6,372 nt of DNA from JAAYXU01 sp050942555 (lineage in GTDB: Bacteria; Bacillota; Clostridia; Christensenellales; UMGS416): NCBI GenBank assembly GCA_050942555.1, contig JBMNNN010000125.1:1-6372 (forward strand), read 5' to 3'. A program made the translations under genes and the position numbers. Every line of letters starts with the position of its first letter. Position 1 is the stretch's first letter. The notes beneath the pieces are model-generated. The model saw only the letters and a program-made list of their open reading frames with translations, made no database searches and had not been told where the DNA came from. Below are positions 1 to 6,005 of this stretch, piece by piece.

Positions 1-1
1 C

Positions 2-1069
2 CCGCCGTCGGATGTATCGGCGGTGCGCAAGGCCGAGATACTGCGCGCGGCCTACCACGCGGCAAAGGATTATGACCCCTCGATCGTACAGGTCACCGCG
101 ACGTACATGGACCGGCGACAGCAGGTGACGATCGCCAACAGCGAGGGGCTTTTCGTGAGCGACGAGCGCACCCGCGTCCGGCTGGGGGTGCTGGCGGTGG
201 CCGGGGACGGACGGGAGAACCAGAGCGGGTTCAACGGCCCCGGCGGGCAGATGGGATTCGAGTTCTTCGACAGCCATGACCCGGCGGAGTATGGACGGGA
301 CGCGGCCCGCACCGCGGTGACGATGCTCCGGGCCGATCTGTGCCCGGCCGGGCCCATGACGATCGCGATCGAGAGCGGGTTCGGCGGCGTCCTGTTCCAC
401 GAGGCATGCGGCCACGCCCTGGAGGCGACCTCGGTAGCCAAGGGACACTCGGTATTCGTGGGCAAACTGGGCCAGACGATCGCATCCGACGTCGTCACCG
501 CCATCGACGACGCCACAATACCCGGAGCGTGGGGATCGGGCAACATCGACGACGAGGGCACTGCCTGCCGCCGCAATGTGCTGATCGAAAAGGGCGTGCT
601 CAAGGGCTACCTCATCGACCGGCTCAACGGCCGCCGCATGGGCATGGCATCCACCGGCTCGGCGCGGCGGCAGTCATACGCGTTCGCGCCCACGTCGCGC
701 ATGAGCAATACGTTCATCGACGCGGGCGACAGCAGCGACGAGGACATCATCGCTTCGATCGCGTCGGGGCTCTACTGTGTAAAGATGGGCGGCGGGTCGG
801 TCAATCCGCTGACCGGATCATTCAACTTCGCCGTCAGCGAGGGGTACCTCGTGAAAAACGGAAAGATCGATAAGCCCGTCCGGGGCGCGACCCTCATTGG
901 CAAGGGTGAGGAAATACTCCGGCGCATCGATATGGTCGGGCGATGCGTGAAAACCGAGCAGGGTATGTGCGGATCGCTGTCGGGCAGCGTGCCCGCCGAT
1001 GTGGGCCAGCCCCTCATCCGCATATCCGAAATCGTGGTGGGCGGCCGCCAGGAAGGGAAGCAGTCATGA
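2..1069 (+). CDS. tldD: Metalloprotease TldD, C-terminal part (5' end outside window)
   Basis: TldD is the catalytic half of the TldD/TldE zinc metalloprotease, a cytosolic heterodimer that degrades unstructured peptides. In E. coli it matures microcin B17 and removes the CcdA antitoxin. The frame is open to the first base of the window, so the GTG at position 23 is probably internal. About 355 codons are visible against roughly 480 in the family, so the N-terminal quarter is missing. The zinc-binding HEACGH motif (HExxxH) is encoded at 398-415. The C-terminal GMCG, whose Cys codon is 968-970, matches the third zinc ligand known in E. coli TldD. The GGGSVNPLTGSFNF stretch typical of the family precedes it. 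All expected catalytic residues in the visible part are intact. The stop overlaps the tldE start, so the pair is translationally coupled. The family assignment is very secure; the peptide substrate in this organism is unknown. Confidence 0.96.
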   Translation, partial: PPSDVSAVRKAEILRAAYHAAKDYDPSIVQVTATYMDRRQQVTIANSEGLFVSDERTRVRLGVLAVAGDGRENQSGFNGPGGQMGFEFFDSHDPAEYGRDAARTAVTMLRADLCPAGPMTIAIESGFGGVLFHEACGHALEATSVAKGHSVFVGKLGQTIASDVVTAIDDATIPGAWGSGNIDDEGTACRRNVLIEKGVLKGYLIDRLNGRRMGMASTGSARRQSYAFAPTSRMSNTFIDAGDSSDEDIIASIASGLYCVKMGGGSVNPLTGSFNFAVSEGYLVKNGKIDKPVRGATLIGKGEEILRRIDMVGRCVKTEQGMCGSLSGSVPADVGQPLIRISEIVVGGRQEGKQS

Positions 1070-2424
1070 AATTCGATGAATTCACCGATCGCCTGTTCGA
1101 GGGCGCGCGCAGCGCCGGCTTCGAGGAATGCGAGGTCTACGAGAGCAGGGGAGAAAGCTTCCGCGTGATGGTGTTCGAGGGAAAGGTGGATGACTACAAG
1201 GTCAATACGTCGTTCGGGCTCTCGTTCCGCGGTATGAAAAACGGGCGCATGGGCTACGCGTATACCGAGGTGCTCGACGAGGACGCGGTGTCGATGCTGC
1301 TGCGCAGCGCGGCCGATAACGCGGCAGTCATCGAGAGCGAGGATCCGCAGTTCATATTCGCCGGAGCGGGAAAGGAAGATTATAAGCCGGTGGAGGCGTA
1401 TTACCCCGCGCTGGCACAGCTGACGCCCGCCCGCAAAATCGAGCTGACGCTCGAGATGGAGGCTGCCGCGCTGCGCGCAGACCCGCGCATCACGACGGTC
1501 GAATGCTGCATGCTCCAGTACGGGGACGGCAGCGTACGCATTCGCAACTCGCGCGGCCTGGATCTCTCGGAGCGGAGCAACGACCTATTCGCCTATCTGG
1601 AGCCGGTGGCCGAGGCCGACGGAAAGCGGGAGGAGGGCCACGCATACCGCATCACCCACGATCCGGACGGCCTTGAGCCCGAAGCGATGGCTCGCGAGGC
1701 CGCCGAAAACGCGCTTACCAAGCTGGGCGCCGCGCCGGTACCCTCGGGGAGCTACGATATACTGCTAGGCAACGAGGCGGCAGGCGACATGCTCTCGGCA
1801 TTCTCGGACATATTCAGCGCCGACGCCGCGCAAAAGGGGCTCTCCCTCCTCAAAGGCCGGGTTGGGGAGACGATCGCAGCGCCCTGCGTGACGCTGATGG
1901 ACGATCCGCACCTGCGCGACGGGTTTGCCAGCGCCGGGTTCGACGCGGAGGGCGTGCCTACGCGCACCAAGGCGGTCATCGACGGGGGCGTGCTGGGAAC
2001 GCTGCTGCACAACCTCAAAACCGCCGCCAAGGACGGGACGACCTCTACAGGAAACGCGGCCAAGAGATCCTACAAGTCTCCGGTGGGCGTGTCGCCCTTC
2101 AATTTCTACGTGAAACCCGGCGATGCGCCGCCCGAAGCGCTGATGCGGCGTATGGGCAGGGGACTCATGATCACCGAGGTCGTGGGGCTGCATTCGGGCA
2201 CCGACACGGTATCCGGGGATTTCTCGCTGATGGGGAATGGCTTCGTCATCGAGGAGGGCCGCAGGGGCCGCCCGGTCGACCAGATTACGATCGCGGGAAA
2301 TTTCTTCATGATGCTCAAAGCCATCGAGGCGGTGGGCAGCGACCTGCGGTTCGGGCTGCCGGGAACCGGCTGCGTGGGAAGCCCCAGCCTGTGGGTCCGG
2401 GAGCTGTCGGTCGCGGGAAAGTGA
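1066..2424 (+). CDS. tldE: TldE/PmbA, partner subunit of the TldD protease
   Basis: This is the non-catalytic partner of TldD (PmbA in E. coli). Together they form the heterodimer that encloses the proteolytic chamber. The protein has 452 residues, close to the usual 450 or so. It carries no HExxxH motif, as expected for the E subunit. Typical family stretches include LLHNLKTAAKDGTTSTGNA and, near the C-terminus, SGDFSLMGNGF and a glycine-rich end. I chose the ATG at 1066 because it forms an ATGA overlap with the tldD stop and is preceded by purine-rich GGAAGGGAAG at a plausible distance. An in-frame extension to 943 would run deep into tldD and is not credible. Expression depends on the tldD transcript; I see no promoter between the genes and no convincing terminator after the stop. 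Confidence 0.95.
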   Translation: MKFDEFTDRLFEGARSAGFEECEVYESRGESFRVMVFEGKVDDYKVNTSFGLSFRGMKNGRMGYAYTEVLDEDAVSMLLRSAADNAAVIESEDPQFIFAGAGKEDYKPVEAYYPALAQLTPARKIELTLEMEAAALRADPRITTVECCMLQYGDGSVRIRNSRGLDLSERSNDLFAYLEPVAEADGKREEGHAYRITHDPDGLEPEAMAREAAENALTKLGAAPVPSGSYDILLGNEAAGDMLSAFSDIFSADAAQKGLSLLKGRVGETIAAPCVTLMDDPHLRDGFASAGFDAEGVPTRTKAVIDGGVLGTLLHNLKTAAKDGTTSTGNAAKRSYKSPVGVSPFNFYVKPGDAPPEALMRRMGRGLMITEVVGLHSGTDTVSGDFSLMGNGFVIEEGRRGRPVDQITIAGNFFMMLKAIEAVGSDLRFGLPGTGCVGSPSLWVRELSVAGK

Positions 2425-2478
2425 GCGGGCGGCTGCGATTTGAAAGCGTCACCGGAAATTACCATATAGGAATATTAG

Positions 2479-2507
2479 TTGACAAAGAAATCCGCTTTGT
2501 CTATAAT
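2479..2507 (+). promoter_or_regulatory. Consensus SigA promoter for the DUF177-rpmF operon
   Basis: A perfect -35 TTGACA (2479-2484) and perfect -10 TATAAT (2502-2507) are separated by exactly 17 bp. The predicted transcript starts near 2513-2515 and has a short leader of about 25 nt before the DUF177 start. The spacer is occupied by a perfect 7-bp inverted repeat, GACAAAG (2481-2487) and CTTTGTC (2495-2501), which overlaps the end of the -35 box. The arrangement could be an operator, but no regulator can be named. Confidence 0.9.
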
Positions 2508-2537
2508 GTCACGTGCTGAGTTTTCGAGGTGGTGAAA

Positions 2538-3062
2538 ATGAGACTGGATATTTCCAGTTTGCTGAAGGAACCGGGTTCTTCGATGCCCTTTGCATTCCGG
2601 AAAACGCTCGAAAACCTGCAGCTCGGCGGGGAGCGGATGGATTTCTACGGGCCTGTGCAGGTGCAGGGCGTATGCCAGTTCACCGGGAAGAGCTTCCTGA
2701 CCGAGGGCAGCATAAAGGCCCGCTATGCCGCCACATGCAGCCGCTGCACCGCCGATATGCACATGTCGCTCGATATCCCGTTTCAGGCGGTCTTTGCCCG
2801 GGCAGCGCGGGACGAGCATTCCGAGAGCTATCCGCTGGAGGGCAATCTGATTAACCTGACGCCCGCTGTGGTGGACGAGCTGCTGCTCAATATGCCGATG
2901 CGGCACCTGTGCAGTCCCGTATGCCGGGGCCTGTGCCCCGAATGCGGTGCGGACCGCAATAAGGTGCAGTGCGGATGCAGGGATGGAAATGATTATGACG
3001 ACTCCTTCGCAAGGCTCCTGGAAACCACCGGGGGGAGCGAAGATACAGATAAGGAGGAATAA
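2538..3062 (+). CDS. yceD: DUF177/YceD family metal-binding protein
   Basis: A 174-residue DUF177 protein (YceD in E. coli, YlbN in B. subtilis). The family is almost always encoded directly upstream of rpmF and is linked to 23S rRNA and large-subunit production, although its exact biochemical role is not settled. The N-terminal half is a beta-rich region. Paired cysteines follow: C67-x2-C70 (CSRC), then C125, C129, C133-x2-C136 (GLCPECG) and C145-x-C147, the last group forming the typical C-terminal zinc-knuckle-like segment. Two in-frame GTG codons (2529, 2532) lie upstream, but ATG 2538 sits 6 nt after GAGGTG (2526-2531) and gives the canonical MRLDIS beginning. The stop is 3 nt before rpmF, so the two genes are co-transcribed from the promoter at 2479-2507. 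Confidence 0.9.
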   Translation: MRLDISSLLKEPGSSMPFAFRKTLENLQLGGERMDFYGPVQVQGVCQFTGKSFLTEGSIKARYAATCSRCTADMHMSLDIPFQAVFARAARDEHSESYPLEGNLINLTPAVVDELLLNMPMRHLCSPVCRGLCPECGADRNKVQCGCRDGNDYDDSFARLLETTGGSEDTDKEE

Positions 3063-3065
3063 CCC

Positions 3066-3260
3066 ATGGCGGTCCCAAAACGAAAAACATCGAAGGCGCG
3101 CACGGCGTCCCGGAGAGCCAACTGGAAGCTGAGCGTACCCGGTCTTTCCGAGTGCCCCCGGTGCCATGAAATGAAGCTGGCCCATCGCGTATGCAAGAAC
3201 TGCGGCACCTATAACGGGCGCAAGGTCATCGAAGTCGAGGATGCGGCTTCTAGGAAATAA
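3066..3260 (+). CDS. rpmF: 50S ribosomal protein L32
   Basis: L32 is a small zinc-ribbon protein of the large ribosomal subunit. The 64-residue product begins with the hallmark MAVPKRKTSKART segment. It has a complete four-cysteine zinc site, C30-x2-C33 and C43-x2-C46, so this is the zinc-binding (C+) form and not the cysteine-free paralogue found in some Firmicutes under zinc limitation. A textbook ribosome binding site, AAGGAGG (3051-3057), lies 8 nt before the ATG. It overlaps the end of the DUF177 gene, which matches the conserved pairing of the two. In many Firmicutes the next genes would be fatty-acid/phospholipid genes such as fapR or plsX. Here the operon ends and an unrelated acetyltransferase locus follows. 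Confidence 0.97.
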   Translation: MAVPKRKTSKARTASRRANWKLSVPGLSECPRCHEMKLAHRVCKNCGTYNGRKVIEVEDAASRK

Positions 3261-3287
3261 CCGGCACGATACGATTTGTATGACGGA

Positions 3288-3304
3288 CGCGGCCCATGGC
3301 CGCG
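3288..3304 (+). terminator. GC-rich hairpin after rpmF, possible terminator
   Basis: CGCGGCC (3288-3294) and GGCCGCG (3298-3304) form a perfect 7-bp stem with a CAT loop, 27 nt after the rpmF stop. No run of T follows, so as an intrinsic terminator it is weak. It may act together with the hairpin at 3321-3344. Confidence 0.3.
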
Positions 3305-3320
3305 CCCGCTGTGCGTTTCA

Positions 3321-3357
3321 GACGCTCGGGTTAGGTCCAGCGTCCCGCTTGTGTTTC
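3321..3357 (+). terminator. Second hairpin after rpmF, weak terminator candidate
   Basis: GACGCT (3321-3326) pairs with AGCGTC (3339-3344). The stem extends inward by GGG/TCC pairs after a bulged C. It is followed by CCGCTTGTGTTTCTG, which is T-rich but broken. It lies between rpmF and the next promoter (3378), where the operon would be expected to end. Confidence 0.3.
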
Positions 3358-3377
3358 TGCCAGTTTAACTTCCATGA

Positions 3378-3406
3378 TTGACAGTTAAAAGCATTTTCTA
3401 TATACT
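3378..3406 (+). promoter_or_regulatory. SigA promoter of the leader-acetyltransferase locus
   Basis: The -35 TTGACA (3378-3383) and -10 TATACT (3401-3406) are separated by 17 bp, with predicted transcription start near 3412-3414. A perfect 7-bp inverted repeat, TTTAACT (3364-3370) and AGTTAAA (3383-3389), brackets the -35 box with a 12-nt spacer and could be an operator. From this start the acetyltransferase gene has an unusually long 5' leader of about 275 nt. Confidence 0.85.
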
Positions 3407-3455
3407 GTAAGAGTTCCGGACCGATAGCGAAATTACTCGGGGGGAGGGCTGTAAA

Positions 3456-3482
3456 ATGACTTGTATGGTGATCGCGTCTTAA
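3456..3482 (+). CDS. Short leader peptide MTCMVIAS upstream of the acetyltransferase
   Basis: An 8-codon reading frame (ATG 3456, TAA 3480-3482) follows an excellent ribosome binding site, GGGGAGGG (3441-3448), with 7-nt spacing. It begins about 43 nt after the predicted transcription start and ends just before a series of hairpins. Such very short, well-initiated frames in long leaders are the hallmark of ribosome-mediated attenuation of resistance genes; the mef(A) leader MTASMRLR is a known example of the same length. The peptide lacks the Arg-x-Arg macrolide-arrest motif, and it has no run of one amino acid as biosynthetic attenuators do. It ends in Ala-Ser, the kind of residue context known to favour arrest by phenicols and oxazolidinones. 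That link is inference only. Confidence 0.6.
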   Translation: MTCMVIAS

Positions 3483-3492
3483 AAACTGAATA

Positions 3493-3540
3493 TTGTGCGA
3501 CGAGCGTGAATGATGCAGGCTTCCCTGCATTGTCGCACAA
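3493..3540 (+). promoter_or_regulatory. Large leader hairpin following the leader peptide
   Basis: A perfect 9-bp outer stem, TTGTGCGAC (3493-3501) with GTCGCACAA (3532-3540), encloses a perfect 7-bp inner stem, ATGCAGG (3513-3519) with CCTGCAT (3524-3530), closed by a CTTC loop. The left side has an unpaired stretch of about 10 nt. The outer stem starts 10 nt after the leader stop codon, within reach of a ribosome paused there. No T-run follows, so it is not a terminator itself and more likely acts as the ribosome-sensing element of the switch. Confidence 0.6.
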
Positions 3541-3558
3541 AAAGCAACCTGTCAGTCT

Positions 3559-3630
3559 CTGCAATATCTTTTAAGAGGATCAAAAGCGTGTACGACCGGT
3601 GGTCGTTATTTTTATACCCGCATATTGCAG
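3559..3630 (+). promoter_or_regulatory. Candidate antiterminator pairing
   Basis: CTGCAATAT (3559-3567) is perfectly complementary to ATATTGCAG (3622-3630), which is most of the 5' arm of the terminator-like hairpin at 3617-3654. The two pairings cannot coexist. The last six bases of the upstream segment (3562-3567) can also pair with ATATTG (3490-3495), just past the leader-peptide stop. A ribosome paused on the leader would cover that site and free the antiterminator segment. The complementarity is seen directly; the switching order is inference. Confidence 0.5.
3592..3613 (+). terminator. Short hairpin with T-run inside the leader
   Basis: ACGACC (3592-3597) pairs with GGTCGT (3601-3606) around a GGT loop and is followed by TATTTTT (3607-3613). 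The shape is that of a small intrinsic terminator, although the 6-bp stem is short. It sits inside the loop enclosed by the proposed antiterminator pairing and may be an early terminator or only a structural part of the switch. Confidence 0.4.
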
Positions 3631-3668
3631 CCTTTTCCGGGGCTGTAATGCGGGCGCTTGCTTTTATT
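3617..3668 (+). terminator. Attenuator terminator upstream of the acetyltransferase
   Basis: CCCGCA (3617-3622) pairs with TGCGGG (3649-3654), and TTGCAGCC (3625-3632) pairs with GGCTGTAA (3641-3648) through one G-U pair. This gives a 14-bp stem with a 2-nt bulge and an 8-nt loop. A T-rich but interrupted tail (CTTTTATT, 3661-3668) follows. It ends about 20 nt before the coding start, so forming it would stop transcription before the gene. Its 5' arm overlaps the antiterminator segment at 3622-3630. Confidence 0.5.
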
Positions 3669-3689
3669 ATGAAAAATGGAGGGAAACCC

Positions 3690-5036
3690 TTGATTCTATA
3701 TTACGGGGATTTGGCGATCCGCGACGCGAATCCCGACGATGCCGGGCAGCTTTGCGCATGGTGGAATGATGGGAAAATTATGGCCCATGCGGGTTTTCCA
3801 AATGGCTTGAGCGAAACGCCCGATACGATCAGAAAAAGCCTTGCGCAGGACAGCGATGACCGCGGCCGCCGTCATATGATAGAGCTGGGCGGCAAGCCGA
3901 TAGGCGAAATGAATTATCGAAACAAGGGCAGCGGGACAGCGGAGATCGGTATAAAGATCTGCGACTTCGCACAGCAGAATAAGGGGTATGGGACCACACT
4001 GCTCACGATGTTTATCGACGCGCTCTTTACGTATTACGGATACGAGAAAATCATACTGGACACCAACGTGAAAAACAGGCGCGCGCAACACGTATATGAG
4101 AGGAAACTGGGTTTCCGCTGTTTGGGCACCCGGGAGCATTCATGGCTGGACCAGCTTGGGGAGCCGCAGTACTCGATTGACTATGAACTGGCCAAGGAAG
4201 ACTGGGAAACTGCGCGGACGCGATTTCCCTATATTCGTATTCGCCTTGAAACGCCGGACGATTATCGGCAGACCGAGGAACTGACAAAAGCGGCATTTTG
4301 GAAAAACACAGACCGGGGCGTGATCGTCGATGAGCACCTGCTGGTTCATAGACTACGGAAGCTCCCGGTTTTTATACCCGAGCTCAATTATCTGGCGCAA
4401 ATCGGCGGGAAAATCGTGGGGAATGTACTCTATTCAAAAGCAAAGATCGTATCGCCCGACGGTTTGGAGCATCCTGTGCTGACATTCGGGCCGCTTTCAG
4501 TGCTGCCCGAATACCAGAATCGGGGCGTGGGAAAAGCATTGATGCGTTTCACCATACAGGAAGCCCGAAGGCTAAAATATTCGGCCATCGTTATTTGCGG
4601 AGAGCCGGATTATTACCCGCGTTTCGGTTTCAGGCGGGCGAAGGAATTCGGATTGACCTGTGGCGACGGCGGAGTCTTCGATGCCTTTATGGCGATGGAA
4701 TTAATAGAGGGCGCCCTGTGTGGTATCGGCGGGAGATATTATGAGGATTCTGTGTTCCATACGATGGCCGCCGATGAAGTCGCGGAGTTTGACAGGGATT
4801 TTCCGCAGATGACGCCGCGGCCCATCGTGCCTGTGGACGCGCTGCTCAGCCGTTTGGACTCCGCTGCCGCAGACGCGATAAGGAGCCTGAATCTGCCCTG
4901 TTTGGGGGCGCTGCGCAGCCGCTCGCAGGCAGAGATATCATCGTTGCCAGGCATCGACGACAAGGCGATTCAAACGATACGGACAGTCATGCGGGAGCAT
5001 GGACGCATTTGGGGCGAGGGAGGGGAACGCCTGTGA
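3690..5036 (+). CDS. Two-domain GNAT acetyltransferase with C-terminal HhH-like domain
   Basis: The 448-residue product joins two distinct GNAT N-acetyltransferase domains. Residues about 8-168 resemble the RimJ/RimL-type (Acetyltransf_3) branch, with the acetyl-CoA loop Q96-N-K-G99-Y-G101-T and the later N129-R-R-A-x3-Y136...G141-F signature. Residues about 182-345 resemble YhbS-like acetyltransferases, with LSVLPEYQNRGVGKAL (Q276...G279-V-G281) and YPRFGF (309-314). Residues about 383-441 are a helical tail with LPGIDDKAI, like a helix-hairpin-helix or RNA polymerase alpha-CTD fold. I chose TTG 3690 because GGAGGG (3678-3683) lies 6 nt upstream and homology begins right after it. In-frame ATGs at 3510, 3513 and 3669 lack such a site, and the first two lie within leader hairpins. 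Both acetyl-CoA loops look intact. Substrates are unknown; the attenuator-like leader suggests an antibiotic or translation-stress response. Confidence 0.85.
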   Translation: MILYYGDLAIRDANPDDAGQLCAWWNDGKIMAHAGFPNGLSETPDTIRKSLAQDSDDRGRRHMIELGGKPIGEMNYRNKGSGTAEIGIKICDFAQQNKGYGTTLLTMFIDALFTYYGYEKIILDTNVKNRRAQHVYERKLGFRCLGTREHSWLDQLGEPQYSIDYELAKEDWETARTRFPYIRIRLETPDDYRQTEELTKAAFWKNTDRGVIVDEHLLVHRLRKLPVFIPELNYLAQIGGKIVGNVLYSKAKIVSPDGLEHPVLTFGPLSVLPEYQNRGVGKALMRFTIQEARRLKYSAIVICGEPDYYPRFGFRRAKEFGLTCGDGGVFDAFMAMELIEGALCGIGGRYYEDSVFHTMAADEVAEFDRDFPQMTPRPIVPVDALLSRLDSAAADAIRSLNLPCLGALRSRSQAEISSLPGIDDKAIQTIRTVMREHGRIWGEGGERL

Positions 5037-5193
5037 TGATTCCCGATTTTGCGTGTGAGCATAAGCCGACCGCCCGGCAGGCATTTTTACCGCATCTGCA
5101 TACAACAGCGTTGTCCGCGGGATCGACGAAAAAGGCCGACTATGAACCTGCCGGGGCGCTGGGCCATCGGCTTTATAAATCGATAGGTGAATA
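5037..5193. other. Convergent intergenic stretch between acetyltransferase and sigH
   Basis: These 157 bases separate two genes that end towards each other. They hold the candidate terminator at 5129-5174 and a small perfect palindrome ACAAC-AGC-GTTGT (5102-5114). An ATG at 5036 overlaps the acetyltransferase stop (TGATG) and is preceded by GGGAGGGG (5018-5025). Its frame stays open for 89 codons to 5305, but the last third lies antisense to sigH. I do not recognise the product and do not annotate it as a gene. Confidence 0.5.
5129..5174. terminator. Candidate bidirectional terminator between convergent genes
   Basis: AAAGGCCGA (5131-5139) pairs with TCGGCTTT (5167-5174) apart from one bulged base, with a long 27-nt loop. 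Read on the minus strand it begins about 20 nt after the sigH stop and ends in TTTTT (5133-5129). Read on the plus strand it follows the acetyltransferase gene but ends in only CTTTATAA. The long loop makes it a modest terminator; the position between convergent genes supports it. Confidence 0.4.
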
Positions 5194-5844
5194 TTATGCC
5201 TCGTACCGGTTTTGCAGGAATTTCTCCAGCTTGCGCTTCACGCGCTGCAGCGCGTTGTCGATGCTCTTGACGTGCCGACGGAGATCGGCGGCAATTTCCT
5301 GGTAGCTCTTGTCCTGCAGGTAGCTGGACAGCACCTCCCACTCCAGGTCCGAGAGCATCTCGCTCATCTTCTGCTCGATAGCCGAGCGGTCCTCCTCGTT
5401 GATGACCAGATCCTCGGGGGTTTGGGAGGAAACGCCCGATATCACGTCCATCAGCGTCCGGTCCGCGCCTTCCTCGTATATCGGTTTGTTAAGAGAGATG
5501 TAGCTGTTGAGCGGTATATGCTTCTGGCGGGTCGCGGTCTTGATCGCAGTAATGATCTGGCGGGTCACGCACAGCTCCGCGAAGGCATGAAACGACGAAA
5601 GCTTGTCCTGATTGAAATCCCGTATCGATTTATACAGGCCGATCATGCCCTCCTGTATGATGTCCTCGCGATCAGCGCCGATGAGAAAATAGGAACGCGC
5701 CTTGGAGCGCACGAAATTTTTGTATTTGTTCAGTATATAGTCCTGCGCAAGAGTATTTCCCTGGCCGGCGAGAACGACGATCTCCTCGTCCTGCATACCC
5801 TCAAAGGCCTGCTCGCTGTCGTCAAGCAGAAAATCGTACGCCAT
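5194..5844 (-). CDS. sigH: RNA polymerase sigma-H factor (Spo0H)
   Basis: SigH directs RNA polymerase to early-sporulation, competence and stationary-phase promoters in Bacillus, and to sporulation genes in Clostridia. The 216-residue product has the hallmark KARSYFLIGADREDI (48-62) and QEGMIGLYKSIRDF (64-77) of sigma region 2. Region 2 continues through ELCVTRQIITAIKTATRQKH (90-109). Region 4 (about 163-210) has a helix-turn-helix with SYQEIAADL and HVKSIDNALQRVKRKLEK. Both DNA-binding regions are complete. The ATG at 5844 is preceded by AAAGGCGG (5856-5849), a slightly imperfect site 4 nt away. An in-frame extension to 6177 would run across its own promoter and the tRNA promoter and is rejected. 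The gene has its own SigA-type promoter (5893-5921). It points away from tuf, whereas in many Firmicutes sigH and the translation cluster run in the same direction. Confidence 0.96.
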   Translation of the reverse strand: MAYDFLLDDSEQAFEGMQDEEIVVLAGQGNTLAQDYILNKYKNFVRSKARSYFLIGADREDIIQEGMIGLYKSIRDFNQDKLSSFHAFAELCVTRQIITAIKTATRQKHIPLNSYISLNKPIYEEGADRTLMDVISGVSSQTPEDLVINEEDRSAIEQKMSEMLSDLEWEVLSSYLQDKSYQEIAADLRRHVKSIDNALQRVKRKLEKFLQNRYEA

Positions 5845-5892
5845 GGATCCGCCTTTCCGCCGCCAACCCGACGGCCACAAACCCTGTAAATG

Positions 5893-5921
5893 ATTATACT
5901 GTCTCCATAGCCCACCGTCAA
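5893..5921 (-). promoter_or_regulatory. SigA-type promoter of sigH
   Basis: On the minus strand, -35 TTGACG (5921-5916) and a perfect -10 TATAAT (5898-5893) are separated by 17 bp. Transcription would start near 5886, giving a leader of about 40 nt before the sigH ATG. In B. subtilis sigH is likewise read from a SigA promoter and repressed by AbrB; no AbrB site can be called here. Confidence 0.85.
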
Positions 5922-5953
5922 GTGAGAAACCTGTAAAATCTCTACAAATTGGC

Positions 5954-5980
5954 GCGAAAACTGTCATATTTCGCCTTTTT
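5954..5980 (+). terminator. Plus-strand terminator-like hairpin upstream of tRNA-tuf
   Basis: GCGAAA (5954-5959) and TTTCGC (5969-5974) form a perfect 6-bp stem with a 9-nt loop, followed by C and TTTTT (5976-5980). The orientation is plus, but no plus-strand gene ends here; sigH runs the other way. It could insulate the tRNA-tuf operon from antisense transcription coming through sigH, or it may be fortuitous. Confidence 0.35.
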
Positions 5981-6005
5981 GCCGGGATGATGGCTGCGGT
6001 ATGCC

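Noticed and set aside
70..603. Minus-strand reading frame of 177 codons opposite tldD
   Set aside because: It lies wholly antisense to the conserved tldD coding sequence and is composed of Ser/Pro/Arg-rich sequence typical of a GC-rich shadow frame.
943..1065. Upstream extension of TldE to an ATG at 943
   Set aside because: It would add 41 non-homologous residues inside tldD; the ATGA overlap at 1066 gives the normal length and start.
2475..3185. Minus-strand frame of 236 codons opposite DUF177-rpmF
   Set aside because: It is antisense to two well-recognised genes, crosses their promoter, and shows no recognisable domain.
3510..3689. N-terminal extension of the acetyltransferase from ATG 3510
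   Set aside because: The start sits in a hairpin without a ribosome binding site, and the extra 60 residues are unlike GNAT proteins. The strong site at 3678-3683 fits TTG 3690. The open frame through the leader appears to be chance.
5212..5889. Plus-strand frame of 225 codons across sigH
   Set aside because: It is exactly antisense to the highly conserved sigH gene and crosses the sigH start and its upstream region.
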